34,756 bases of DNA from an uncultured Mycoplasmatota bacterium (GTDB lineage: Bacteria > Bacillota_I > Bacilli_A > RF39 > UBA660): contig CANPIX010000012.1 in NCBI GenBank assembly GCA_947574215.1, positions 1 through 34,756 of the forward strand, read 5' to 3'. Below are positions 7,653 through 16,501 of this stretch, piece by piece. Positions within the stretch are counted from its first letter, which is position 1; each line of letters begins with the position of its first letter. The translations under genes and the position numbers were made by a program. A model generated the notes under the pieces. That model did not search any database. It was given only the letters and a program-made list of their open reading frames with translations, and was not told the origin of the DNA.

Positions 7653-7766
7653 CTAATAGTGTTTCTTATTTCTTTCCTCTAACTTAGAACCTAATCCAGC
7701 GGCATAACAAAAAGAATATAAAAAATAAAAAAGAAAAATGAGTACAATTACGAAAAAGCATTTCAT
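7653..7766 (-). CDS. Small membrane protein, 37 aa, last gene of the cpsCDB transcript
   Basis: This ORF is too short for the track. It begins MKCFFVIVLIFLFYFLYSF, one transmembrane helix, and ends in a short polar tail (KLEERNKKHY). It starts 29 nt after the cpsB stop and ends 10 nt before a strong terminator, so it lies in the transcript. The ribosome-binding site (GTAGG, about 10 nt upstream) is weak. It might be a small membrane partner of the CpsC/CpsD system or an unrelated short peptide. I do not recognise a family. Confidence 0.45.
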   Translation of the reverse strand: MKCFFVIVLIFLFYFLYSFCYAAGLGSKLEERNKKHY

Positions 7767-7795
7767 AGAAAACCAACCTACATTCTTTTCAAAAC

Positions 7796-8539
7796 TTAGT
7801 TTTCCTCACTTTGAACTATAATATTCTCATCTTTTAAAACTTTTAATGGATTTTCATAAGTTAGTTCATGAAATTTTTCTTTAGAAGTCAATTTTATAAT
7901 CTCTTTTTTTACTTTTTTCATTTTTTTAAACAAAATATCATCCTCATGGTGAACATCCGTTGCCAAAAATTGGTATTGGTTGTTCTTTAACATATACATA
8001 AATAATTTTTTAGCATGTAATCCATATTTTTCTAAAACATTTGCTAAATTCCCCTGAAATAAACATCCCATTTTTAATAAATCAAAAATCAAATCATGAT
8101 TCTCTTGAAAATAAATATAGCGTTCTGGATGAGCAATTATAGGTACAAAATCTTTACTTCGCAAATAAAATAAAATTTCCATCATGTCATGAATAGGATT
8201 AGTAATAGGAAATTCAATTAACAAATAACGACTTCCATTAATTGAAGCAATTTCATTTTTTTTCAGAAGAGAACTTATTGAAAAATCAATAAATATTTCA
8301 TTTCCTAAATACAATTGAGTTTCTATATTTTCTTTTTCGATTTCATAAACCAAATTCGTCCATTTTTCATTTTTTTGATAATTATTGCTTATAAATTGAC
8401 TTCCTGTAATATAGTGTGGAGTGGCAACTACATGTGTAAAACCAATACCATTTAATTTTTTTAACAGTGTCAAACTTTCTTTTAAACTTCTTGCACCATC
8501 ATCGATTTCATTTATAACATGTGAATGTATATCAATCAT
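7796..8539 (-). CDS. cpsB: Mn-dependent protein-tyrosine phosphatase CpsB/YwqE (PHP family)
   Basis: CpsB dephosphorylates the tyrosine cluster of the BY-kinase CpsD and so controls capsule synthesis. The N-terminus MIDIHSHVINEIDDGARS is the family signature (metal-binding HSH plus the DDG motif). Further PHP metal ligands are seen in VATPHY, IIAHPERY and the C-terminal LATDVHH. The length of 247 aa is normal. It lies 8 nt after cpsD and forms the set cpsC-cpsD-cpsB in that order (streptococcal loci have cpsB first). Confidence 0.92.
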   Translation of the reverse strand: MIDIHSHVINEIDDGARSLKESLTLLKKLNGIGFTHVVATPHYITGSQFISNNYQKNEKWTNLVYEIEKENIETQLYLGNEIFIDFSISSLLKKNEIASINGSRYLLIEFPITNPIHDMMEILFYLRSKDFVPIIAHPERYIYFQENHDLIFDLLKMGCLFQGNLANVLEKYGLHAKKLFMYMLKNNQYQFLATDVHHEDDILFKKMKKVKKEIIKLTSKEKFHELTYENPLKVLKDENIIVQSEEN

Positions 8540-8547
8540 ATAAGTTC

Positions 8548-9216
8548 CTATTCGTAATAATTTCCATAATAGCTTCCATGTATATCATTGGTACGATTAA
8601 CGATCACACCTGCAATGTCTGCTCCAACACTCATTAAGCTCTTTTTCGTAAACTCAAGTTCAGTAGTCTTAGTTTGCTTTAAAGAAGTCACAATAACCGT
8701 TTTATCAACGTACTTAGTTAAAATAAGAGAATCTGTTAATCCATTTACAGGGGTACCATCCAATACAATGTATTCAAACTTTTCCGCCAATGTTCTTAAA
8801 AGAACTTTAGTTTTGGGAGAATTTAACAGCTCACTTGGATTTGGTGGAACAACTCCTTTTGGTAAAAGATACAAATTTTCAATACGAGTTTTTCTAATAT
8901 AGCTATTAAAATGAACTTCTACATTTTCCAAAAGTAAATTAGACAATCCTTTATCGTTTTCAATTCCAAAAATTTTATGAAGCCTTCCTTTTCGCATATC
9001 ACAATCCATCAATAAAACTTTGCTACCATTTTGAGCAAAAGCTGTAGCCAAATTACTACTAATAAAACTTTTTCCTTCTCCCGGAACAGAAGAAGTAATT
9101 AATACGGTACGAACTCTTTTATCCACTCCAGAAAATTCTAAATTCGTTCTAATAATACGAATGGCTTCCGCCACACTTGACTTTGGATTTCGATCAACAA
9201 TAATTTCATCTTTCAT
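8548..9216 (-). CDS. cpsD: Bacterial tyrosine kinase CpsD/YwqD
   Basis: This is a cytoplasmic BY-kinase that autophosphorylates on a C-terminal tyrosine cluster and drives polysaccharide chain-length control with its membrane partner CpsC. The Walker A motif (SSVPGEGKSFISSN), Walker A' (LLMDCDMRKG) and Walker B (YIVLDGTP) are in order. The last residues, HGSYYGNYYE, form the tyrosine cluster. The length of 222 aa matches Gram-positive CpsD, where the membrane part is a separate protein. It starts 1 nt from the cpsC stop. Confidence 0.93.
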   Translation of the reverse strand: MKDEIIVDRNPKSSVAEAIRIIRTNLEFSGVDKRVRTVLITSSVPGEGKSFISSNLATAFAQNGSKVLLMDCDMRKGRLHKIFGIENDKGLSNLLLENVEVHFNSYIRKTRIENLYLLPKGVVPPNPSELLNSPKTKVLLRTLAEKFEYIVLDGTPVNGLTDSLILTKYVDKTVIVTSLKQTKTTELEFTKKSLMSVGADIAGVIVNRTNDIHGSYYGNYYE

Positions 9217-9217
9217 T

Positions 9218-9910
9218 TTATTTCATCGTCCCCTTTTTCTTTTTAGAATAATCTGGTACTGAGCCCAAAATAGTAAATTCAAATTTTCTTTCCACATCGG
9301 ATACACTTTTAATTGTGGTATCAAAATAATAAAATACAAACAAAACAAAAATGGCTAAAATTATTCCCGCACCAATATACAAAACAACTTGTTTTGTTAT
9401 ATTAAAATTAGATGGAAAGTCAGAAATTTCTGCTGAATCTAAAATGGATACATTCGATAAATTGTAAAGTTCTTTCGCCTCTTTTCCGAAAACTTCTGCC
9501 ACTTCATTAGCAATTAAATAAGCTTTTTTGGCTTCCACATCGGTAACAGAAATTTCAATAATTTCTGTATCTTTTACAGAACCCACATTAATCATTTTTG
9601 CTAACAAAGCCGTATCGTATTCCAAATTCAAATTCTCAATAACTTGATTTAAAACTCTTCTACTTTTAACAATTTGCTGATAGGTACTCACAAGCTTTGA
9701 ATTTACAGTTAAATCCGATTGCGTAATACTTGAAGTTTCATTACTACTAAATCCAGTCAAGATAATACTTGTTTTTGAAGTATATTTTGGTTGTTGTAAA
9801 AAAACAGAATAGAAACAACCAATTGTAACCACTAAGGCAACTATCGCAAAAAACTGTACGCTTTTTGATAAAAAATAGATTAATAAATCTTTAATATCAA
9901 GTTCTTCCAT
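9218..9910 (-). CDS. cpsC: Polysaccharide co-polymerase / BY-kinase activator CpsC (Wzz family)
   Basis: Two membrane helices (about residues 15-35 and 172-195) flank an extracellular Wzz domain; the short cytoplasmic C-terminus (YSKKKKGTMK) follows. This is the standard CpsC/YwqC plan, in which the C-terminal tail activates CpsD and the pair sets chain length. It is 230 aa long. The Shine-Dalgarno is AGAGGA. It has its own promoter and begins the cpsC-cpsD-cpsB transcript. Confidence 0.9.
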   Translation of the reverse strand: MEELDIKDLLIYFLSKSVQFFAIVALVVTIGCFYSVFLQQPKYTSKTSIILTGFSSNETSSITQSDLTVNSKLVSTYQQIVKSRRVLNQVIENLNLEYDTALLAKMINVGSVKDTEIIEISVTDVEAKKAYLIANEVAEVFGKEAKELYNLSNVSILDSAEISDFPSNFNITKQVVLYIGAGIILAIFVLFVFYYFDTTIKSVSDVERKFEFTILGSVPDYSKKKKGTMK

Positions 9911-9936
9911 AAATTCCTCTTCCTATTCTATTCAAA

Positions 9937-9965
9937 ATTATAGCATAGGCTTATTTTTTTGTATA
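9937..9965 (-). promoter_or_regulatory. Extended -10 promoter of cpsCDB
   Basis: TATACA (9960-9965), 17 nt, then TGC-TATAAT (9937-9942) on the minus strand. The extended -10 TGC is also found at the other capsule promoter near 19330. Confidence 0.65.
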
Positions 9966-9997
9966 GAATAAATTTCTACACCTAAGCAGAAAACATT

Positions 9998-10022
9998 AAA
10001 AAAAACATCTTAATTTTTAAGA
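9998..10022 (-). terminator. Terminator overlapping the VanZ-like gene stop
   Basis: On minus, TCTTAA-AAA-TTAAGA followed by TGTTTTTTTT. The stop codon at 10010-10012 lies within the stem. It separates the assembly genes from cpsCDB. Confidence 0.65.
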
Positions 10023-10483
10023 CATTCTTTTTCTTTCTTTTTAACAAATAAAAATGTTAAACACACACCCACCGTTGCCCCGCAAGTATCTAAGAATACA
10101 TCCAAAATACGTGCTGTTCTTTCACTTACAAAATATTGATGGAATTCATCACTGCAAGCATACAAAAAACATAGTAGGATTGTTGATAAAATTGGATGCT
10201 TCCATTGGTACACTTTTAGTGTAAAATAAAGTAAAATTCCAAGAATAAAATAAATAAAAAAATGAGCACTTTTACGTATTAAAATTCGTGTATTTTTAAT
10301 AAAATTGATTTCATCCATAGAAGTACTTTCTTTTTTGGTTAATTCTTTTTGAATTTCAAATGTTTTTTTGGCTACTTCATCACTTAAACTTTGACTTTTT
10401 TGCGCATTTTGATTAGAAAAACAAAAGATTATAAACATACAAAGAAAAACCAAAACAGGATAAATAATTTTTTTATCTTTCAT
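10010..10483 (-). CDS. VanZ-like membrane protein
   Basis: The protein has four predicted membrane segments and the VanZ family core RKSAHFFIYFILG, CSDEFHQYFVSERTARILDVFLDTCGA. The precise biochemical role is unsettled; VanZ confers low-level teicoplanin resistance and homologues often sit in surface-polysaccharide loci. It is 157 aa long. Its start overlaps the end of the LCP gene by 11 nt, so the two are translationally linked, and a terminator follows immediately. Confidence 0.85.
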   Translation of the reverse strand: MKDKKIIYPVLVFLCMFIIFCFSNQNAQKSQSLSDEVAKKTFEIQKELTKKESTSMDEINFIKNTRILIRKSAHFFIYFILGILLYFTLKVYQWKHPILSTILLCFLYACSDEFHQYFVSERTARILDVFLDTCGATVGVCLTFLFVKKKEKECLKN

Positions 10484-11921
10484 TTATAACCTCATTTATT
10501 TTTTGTTTGGCTTTTTCAATACTATTTTTATCAGGTTCCATAACGTACAATTTGTACTTAGTACCCATACTATGCGTATAGTCCATAGAACCACTTCCAG
10601 TAACCGCAATACTTTCTATTTTCCAAGAAGGCATTTTATCCAATTGGTATTTGATAATTGAAGTAATTTCTTCTGAAGACAAATCTGTTGTAAAACTTTT
10701 ATCCAAAGCATTTAAAATACTATTGTATTTGCTTATTAGTATATGAGATTTTGTCATTTTTTCAAATATTGCTGTAATAACTTGTTGTTGATTCGCTCCA
10801 CGATGATGATCTCCAGTTGTATAAGCAAAACGTTCTCTTGCATAAGCCAAAGCTTCTGCACCTCCAAAATGATTCCATCCCTTATTTACATACACTTTTT
10901 TATTAGTCCAAGCTTGAAAAGATTTATCCGAATAAATATCAATCCCACCAATCACATCTACTAGTTTTACAACCGTATTAAAATTTACTCTCACATAATG
11001 GGAAATATCAATTGCATACAAGTTCTCTAAAGTTTCAATACTTTTTTCAATTCCGTAAATGCCTGCGTGTGTTAATTTATCTTTTAATCCTGTAGTTCCT
11101 GCAAGTTGTACATAATAATCTCTTGGGGTATTTAGAAGTAAAATATGATGCGTAACTGGATTTACAATCACAAGTTGGTTGACGTCACTTCTACCTCTTA
11201 CACTATCAACATTTCCCCATTTATCGATTCCACTTATATACAAAATGAAAGGTTGTGTAAGAAGTTCTAGTTCCTTCTTATTTTCTTCATCTTCAATATG
11301 AGCTTTTATTTGAATCTCAAAAGAATATATAGATTTTACTTTTTCAAAAAAATCTTCAATTTCGTCTTTAGCAATCGTAATATAACTTTCCTCTAAAACA
11401 ATTGCATCTACACTTCCGTCGAAAAGAGATTCTATTAAACCACCAAATTCTTCTTTTAACATTTCATTGAATGTTATTTGTTTGTTCAATTCTTGTTTTA
11501 TTTTTTCATAGTATTCATTATCCAAAAAAAGAATATTTTTATCTTTTAAATCCATTAAGTTATTATAACGATCATTATTTAATGTTAGCACAGAATAAGA
11601 AAGAATATCGTAGTCTACTTTTGTATTAACAATAAACGAATTCATTTTAAAAAGGTAATAAGAACCCAAAACAAAAATTATAGAAAACAAACAAAGAAAA
11701 AAGACACTTAGAATTTGAACGAATTTCCGTTTTTTGTAAAGTAAATAAAATAGAAAAAAATTTACCAAAACAATTCCAATAATCCCACTCAACAAATATT
11801 TTGTAGGTATAATATTTATTTTAGATAAAAAATAAGTAAATACTAAAAAACTTCCTATCCAAAAACAGGTAAATAAAATTTTTATGAATAAAGTTAACAA
11901 TTGTAACTTATTATTTTTCAT
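10473..11921 (-). CDS. LytR-CpsA-Psr (LCP) glycopolymer transferase, CpsA type
   Basis: LCP proteins transfer undecaprenyl-linked glycopolymers to peptidoglycan outside the cell. There are N-terminal membrane helices (about residues 5-100). An extracellular accessory region follows (about 110-220), and then the LCP domain with RGRSDVNQLVIVNP, LLNTPRDYYV, GGIDIYSD and the active-site arginine stretch EALAYARERFAYTTGDHHRGANQQQV. The length of 482 aa and the accessory region resemble streptococcal CpsA. Its start overlaps the flippase stop by 4 nt (ATGA). Context suggests it attaches the polysaccharide made by this locus to the wall. Confidence 0.92.
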   Translation of the reverse strand: MKNNKLQLLTLFIKILFTCFWIGSFLVFTYFLSKINIIPTKYLLSGIIGIVLVNFFLFYLLYKKRKFVQILSVFFLCLFSIIFVLGSYYLFKMNSFIVNTKVDYDILSYSVLTLNNDRYNNLMDLKDKNILFLDNEYYEKIKQELNKQITFNEMLKEEFGGLIESLFDGSVDAIVLEESYITIAKDEIEDFFEKVKSIYSFEIQIKAHIEDEENKKELELLTQPFILYISGIDKWGNVDSVRGRSDVNQLVIVNPVTHHILLLNTPRDYYVQLAGTTGLKDKLTHAGIYGIEKSIETLENLYAIDISHYVRVNFNTVVKLVDVIGGIDIYSDKSFQAWTNKKVYVNKGWNHFGGAEALAYARERFAYTTGDHHRGANQQQVITAIFEKMTKSHILISKYNSILNALDKSFTTDLSSEEITSIIKYQLDKMPSWKIESIAVTGSGSMDYTHSMGTKYKLYVMEPDKNSIEKAKQKINEVINER

Positions 11922-13450
11922 GACAACGAACTCCTTTCTTTCCTATGATGGTTTTTCAACAAGTTTTTATAATAATTAAAATGATCGTTTTTCCAAAATA
12001 AACAGAATAGTATTAGATTAGGAATAAATAATGCTACTATAAGATTCCATAAGAATTCCATAATTATAGTAGAGAAAACAAAGATGTTGGCTATAAAATA
12101 GGTAAATCCTATGATTAATAAAAATAAGAAAAAATACGCTACTGTTTCAATAAGATAATTTCCATACTTTCGTTGGAACAATTTTGCATAAACAAATTTT
12201 GGATAACTAAAAATCCATAAAACAAGACTACTAATTAACGTTCCCATAAAAACACCTGTTAAACCAAATCTTTTTACTAAAAGAATACTAACTACAATAT
12301 TTAAAAAAGATTCAATGATAGGAACAAAACGGTCTTCATATAAAATTCCAGCAGCTTCTTTAAAAACAGAATAGGTATATCTAGAACATCTTTGAAAATG
12401 ATTTAAAGTCAAAACAACTAAAACCGAAAAAGGAAGCAAATAAATGGCTCCAATCCACAAAGTTACAAAACTATCCATTATAATAAATAGACAAACACTT
12501 GTAAAAGTAGAAATCCAAAAATTTAAAAAACGAATTCTTTTAAACACTAAAAAATGTTTCTCTTTTGTTTCGGTAACTAATAAATTTCCAATACTAGCGG
12601 TTGTTTCTTTAATAACTTGCATAAATATTTTTTGAACTGCGTCAATGATTAAATGATAATTAGAATACAATCCTACAGTAACAAGTCCTAAAAATTTTGA
12701 GATAATAATATTATCCGTACCAAAAACAATGAATCCGCCAATTTGATGAAAAAAAGATGCTTTTACTTTTTTAAATATATCCTTTTCTAATGATTTAGAG
12801 AGTGGCTCTACTTTTTTTTCTTTTAAATAAGGATAGAGTTTATTTGCGAGAAACGTAATAGCTAGATTTTCTAAAACTCGCATTGTTATTTTTATTTCCA
12901 AATACAAATAATAATTTTTTGTTAAGAATAAAAATAAAAGCTGTATACCATTTAAAAGAATAGTATAAAAAATATGAACAATCTGAATAAGATAATTTTT
13001 TTGCTGTGCGTATAAAATACTTCTTTTGTAAGACAACAAATAGGAACAAATTGTATCCAATAAAAATAATAAATAAACTATATAGATATTTACATTTATA
13101 TTAATTTCCCCAACAATTGATGGCAGAAAAAACAAAATTCCTATTCCTATAAAAAAAACGATTCCCGCAATACAACGATAACTTTTTTTATAAAAACGCA
13201 TCAAAGATTTTATAGTCTTAATATCTTCTTGAGCAATAGGCTTATAAAGATTATAAATTATTGCACTTCCTATTCCCATTTCAACAATAGACATCATAGA
13301 CAAAATATTTGTAAATAACCCATTTAATCCTAAATATTCACTTCCAAGTATTTTTAAAAAAACGGCTTGTGCAACGAATCCAATCAAAACAGAAATAATG
13401 TTAGATCCTAAAGAGGCCATTCCATTTTTCATAGAGTTTTTGGTACGCAT
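11918..13450 (-). CDS. Polysaccharide repeat-unit flippase, Wzx type
   Basis: This is a 510-aa polytopic protein with about 12-14 membrane helices. The N-terminal signature is SLGSNIISVLIGFVAQAVFL and LGSEYLGLNGLFTNILSMMS, typical of the PST/MATE flippase family. The C-terminus (NHHRKERSSLS) is cytoplasmic and basic. It moves undecaprenyl-linked repeat units across the membrane for polymerisation by Wzy. Its start is 2 nt from the preceding GT stop, and it overlaps the LCP start by 4 nt. The 69-aa track ORF inside it is a shadow. Confidence 0.88.
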   Translation of the reverse strand: MRTKNSMKNGMASLGSNIISVLIGFVAQAVFLKILGSEYLGLNGLFTNILSMMSIVEMGIGSAIIYNLYKPIAQEDIKTIKSLMRFYKKSYRCIAGIVFFIGIGILFFLPSIVGEININVNIYIVYLLFLLDTICSYLLSYKRSILYAQQKNYLIQIVHIFYTILLNGIQLLFLFLTKNYYLYLEIKITMRVLENLAITFLANKLYPYLKEKKVEPLSKSLEKDIFKKVKASFFHQIGGFIVFGTDNIIISKFLGLVTVGLYSNYHLIIDAVQKIFMQVIKETTASIGNLLVTETKEKHFLVFKRIRFLNFWISTFTSVCLFIIMDSFVTLWIGAIYLLPFSVLVVLTLNHFQRCSRYTYSVFKEAAGILYEDRFVPIIESFLNIVVSILLVKRFGLTGVFMGTLISSLVLWIFSYPKFVYAKLFQRKYGNYLIETVAYFFLFLLIIGFTYFIANIFVFSTIIMEFLWNLIVALFIPNLILFCLFWKNDHFNYYKNLLKNHHRKERSSLS

Positions 13451-13452
13451 AA

Positions 13453-14640
13453 CTACGTTTCCTTTCCATCAAAAATTATTTTCCAAAGTTGACCTACATT
13501 TTCAATGGAAAATTTTTTCACTTGTTTTTTAACTATTTCCGACATCTCTTTTCTTATGTCCTCATTTTCTGCTAAAAAATGCATCGCATCCGCCAACTGA
13601 GTGACATTGTTTTTCTCAACTAAAATTCCACAACGCTTATTTTCAAATATTTCAGTAATAGATGGCAAATCAAAACTTATCACTGGCAACCCAAAAGACA
13701 TCGCTTCTGTAACAACCATTCCCCATCCTTCCCACAAAGAAGTCATTACATATAAAGAAGAATTCAAATAATATTTAGAAACATCATTCGTTTTTTCTGT
13801 TAAAAAAATTCGATTTTGTAAATGATAATTTGCTATTAATTTTTGATAATTTTCTTTTTCCTCTCCTTCTCCCACAATGTATAAATTCCATGTATCATTT
13901 GTTTTTGAAAAAATTGAAAAAGCTTCTATTAACTTGTCAAAGCCTTTTACAAAAGTATATCTTCCAACGGCTAGAAAATTTGGCTTTGTTAAATCACTTA
14001 CAAGAGTAGAACAAAAACTGTTAGGATTTGGAATAACCTGAGGGGTAAAATGAAATTCTTTTTTCATTTGGAGTTGGTCATCTTTTGTTTGAACCACATA
14101 GAAATCAATATGAGAGAAAAGATAGGAGATAAAAGAATTTTGATAGTAAAGACGATGAGCTTTTGTTTGAAAATAAGAAGCAAAAGTACTGTGTTGCCAA
14201 GCAATCACTTTTATATTTTTTAAATTAGGTTTTAGTACAGCTAGTATACTAAAATATTCACTTGCAACGCCAATTATAAAATCATAAGAATTTTTTGTGA
14301 TGGTCTGTACTAATATTTTTTTGTCTAAAAAATTACAATGCATACTTTTTAAAAATCTTACATTGTGCTTTAAAAATCCATATTTTGAATTCCATTTACA
14401 TATTATTTTATATATTTTTCTCGTAATTCGATTCCAAAAACAATTGTAAGAATCCAAAAATTGAATCTTTATTTTTTTATTCAACTGATAGAGCGAATAA
14501 TCTATTTTTTTATGCCGATCAGTAAGCAAAAAAGAAACTTCATAATTTTGTTGCACCAAATAATTGGCAAGTGTTGTAACAACTCTTTGCTCTCCTCCTA
14601 AAGTAAAAGGAGAATTCATAAAAAAACAAACCTTTTTCAT
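13453..14640 (-). CDS. Glycosyltransferase family 4
   Basis: A GT-B fold protein of 395 aa. The N-terminal acceptor domain begins FMNSPFTLGGEQRVVTTLA, and the C-terminal donor domain has AVGRYTFVKGFDKLIEAF, LYIVGEGEEKENY and the GT4 motif EGWGMVVTEAMSFGLPVI with the conserved E-x7-E arrangement. It is expected to add a sugar, in a retaining reaction, to the growing lipid-linked repeat at the cytoplasmic face. Neighbours on both sides lie within 1-2 nt, so it is mid-operon. Donor sugar cannot be predicted. Confidence 0.87.
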   Translation of the reverse strand: MKKVCFFMNSPFTLGGEQRVVTTLANYLVQQNYEVSFLLTDRHKKIDYSLYQLNKKIKIQFLDSYNCFWNRITRKIYKIICKWNSKYGFLKHNVRFLKSMHCNFLDKKILVQTITKNSYDFIIGVASEYFSILAVLKPNLKNIKVIAWQHSTFASYFQTKAHRLYYQNSFISYLFSHIDFYVVQTKDDQLQMKKEFHFTPQVIPNPNSFCSTLVSDLTKPNFLAVGRYTFVKGFDKLIEAFSIFSKTNDTWNLYIVGEGEEKENYQKLIANYHLQNRIFLTEKTNDVSKYYLNSSLYVMTSLWEGWGMVVTEAMSFGLPVISFDLPSITEIFENKRCGILVEKNNVTQLADAMHFLAENEDIRKEMSEIVKKQVKKFSIENVGQLWKIIFDGKET

Positions 14641-14641
14641 T

Positions 14642-15514
14642 CTACCACTTCCTATTTATTTTTAATAATCCTCCCAGATACACTAGTGCTTCTTTTGTAT
14701 TGTAATTTACAAATCCCCCTGCTGGAGTAAAGGTAAGTTCCCCAAAATAGATTTTTCCCTTTATATTATATAAATCAACTCGTACAAAAGCAAATTCTTT
14801 GGATAGGTCCTCTGCAATATGGATCATTTCTTTTAAATTTTCTGGTTTTGGAATTATTAAATTCGAACGATACTTCGATAAGCTATAATCTAAATAATTC
14901 CAATTAGTATCGTAATAATCCAATTTTAAAGATTTTTCTCTATCCGAGCAAACCAAAATACAATGTACTTCTCCATCAAAACAATAAAATTTATAATCGA
15001 TTGGCATTGCATTTTTTGAATCTTCTAAATATTCTTCTGCAAAAATTTTGGGTTTAATAAAGGAATAATGGTATTCCAAATTATTTTTAGCAAAATTTTG
15101 TTTCAAAGCTTGCGTAAGGGCTTTTTTACACAAAGAAATATCATTTTCCTGATTCTCCAAAAAAAGAAATACATTTCCACATCCATTGTTCGGTTTTAAA
15201 ACAAACCTTTTTGGTAATGTATGAAAATCAATTTCATCAAAATGACCATAAACTCCATAAATTTTTGGCAATATCTTTTCATACCCTTTTTTTATAATGA
15301 ATTCTCGAACCGCAATTTTATCCGCTAAAATTCCATATTTTTTTTCTTTACGATATTGAAACACAATCAACCAATGAATTTTTTCATTAAAATCTATTGG
15401 ATTATTCAAATTCAAACTTTTTTTCATTCTATGTTTGTAAATAAGTTTATGAGCCAACGTTGGTGGAAGAAACCAAAAAAGTTCTTTAATTATTTTTTTG
15501 CACCATTTCTTCAT
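14642..15514 (-). CDS. TupA-like ATP-grasp protein of polysaccharide synthesis
   Basis: The family signature is present: INDPIDFNEKIHWL-type (here NNPIDFNEKIHWL), LADKIAVREFIIKKGYEKILPK, FVLKPNNGCGNVFL, AEEYLED, DYKFYCFDGEVHCILV and FGELTFTPAGGF. TupA-like enzymes sit in many capsule loci and are thought to form amide or ester links on glycopolymers; the substrate here is unknown. The track start (15544) has no ribosome-binding site. AAGGAG at 15524-15529 points to the ATG at 15514, giving about 290 aa and a 29-nt overlap with the upstream gene. Confidence 0.85.
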   Translation of the reverse strand: MKKWCKKIIKELFWFLPPTLAHKLIYKHRMKKSLNLNNPIDFNEKIHWLIVFQYRKEKKYGILADKIAVREFIIKKGYEKILPKIYGVYGHFDEIDFHTLPKRFVLKPNNGCGNVFLFLENQENDISLCKKALTQALKQNFAKNNLEYHYSFIKPKIFAEEYLEDSKNAMPIDYKFYCFDGEVHCILVCSDREKSLKLDYYDTNWNYLDYSLSKYRSNLIIPKPENLKEMIHIAEDLSKEFAFVRVDLYNIKGKIYFGELTFTPAGGFVNYNTKEALVYLGGLLKINRKW

Positions 15515-16493
15515 AAAATGATTCTCCTTCCAATTTTTTTTCATATTCTTTGGTTTTTTTTTCTAAACGTTTACACGAACTAGGTTTTAAAAAATAAATA
15601 CATTGTTTTAAAAAAGGAACTTTTCGAAACACTTTTTTATAAAAATACTTTAAATAAATTTTTCCTGAAATTTTATTGTATTGTTTTAATAAATTTACAC
15701 TATAATGAAAATGTTTTCTATCCTCTAAGCTACTATAAAACAATTGAAGATAATTGTTGTAATAAATTTCCTTTTCATTATACTTTTCTATTTCTTCATG
15801 AAATTTTGTAAAAAACATATTTTTTGTCTCCAACATTTTTTCAAAATTAGGAACATTGTTTTTATCGTCTGTGCATTTAACAACCAAAAATTCATTTAAC
15901 GGAATAGCTTTACCAAAAGAAAAAAAACGTAACATATATTCTATATCTTGATGGCGAACAAAATTCTCATCAAAAAGCCCATTTTTTAAGATGGCTTCTT
16001 TTCGAAAAAAAAGATTACTTCCTGTTCCAAATATATTTCTCTGATTTAAAAGTTCTTGCTTCACATCTTTGTGTGAAGTAGCTTGAATTTTTTTTATAAA
16101 TTTATTATTTTGTCTATACAAAACCGCAGTATAAGCACAATCGTACTCTCGATTTTTTTCTAATAGATCAACCAATTTTTGAAGACGATTGGGTAAAAAA
16201 TAATCGTCATCATCTAAAAAAGTAATGTAATCCCCAGTTGCTTGTTTTATCCCTGTGTTTCTTGCCACTGCTCCATTCTGATTTTTTTTATGTGTTAAAT
16301 ATACTATGGATTTATTAAGAATATAATTTTTTAATTTCTTTTCATTTTCCCTTCGATAAGTGGAATTTTCATCATTATCGTCTACAATAATAATTTCTAT
16401 ATTTTTATAATTTTGAGCCAAGACGCTATGAATAGCTCGCACTAAACTATCCGCTCTTTTATACGTTGGGATGATTACCGTAACTTTTTTCAT
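15486..16493 (-). CDS. Glycosyltransferase family 2
   Basis: The GT-A fold begins MKKVTVIIPTYKRADSLVRAIHSVL, followed by IIIVDDNDENST and the DXD region GDYITFLDDDDYF with RHQDIEYMLRF later (acceptor/base region). The C-terminal third is helical and basic (KRLEKKTKEYEKKLEG). It is predicted to transfer a sugar in an inverting reaction to the lipid-linked repeat unit. Length is 335 aa. Its 3' end overlaps the start of the TupA-like gene. Confidence 0.88.
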   Translation of the reverse strand: MKKVTVIIPTYKRADSLVRAIHSVLAQNYKNIEIIIVDDNDENSTYRRENEKKLKNYILNKSIVYLTHKKNQNGAVARNTGIKQATGDYITFLDDDDYFLPNRLQKLVDLLEKNREYDCAYTAVLYRQNNKFIKKIQATSHKDVKQELLNQRNIFGTGSNLFFRKEAILKNGLFDENFVRHQDIEYMLRFFSFGKAIPLNEFLVVKCTDDKNNVPNFEKMLETKNMFFTKFHEEIEKYNEKEIYYNNYLQLFYSSLEDRKHFHYSVNLLKQYNKISGKIYLKYFYKKVFRKVPFLKQCIYFLKPSSCKRLEKKTKEYEKKLEGESFYEEMVQKNN

Positions 16494-16501
16494 GATTTCA
16501 C

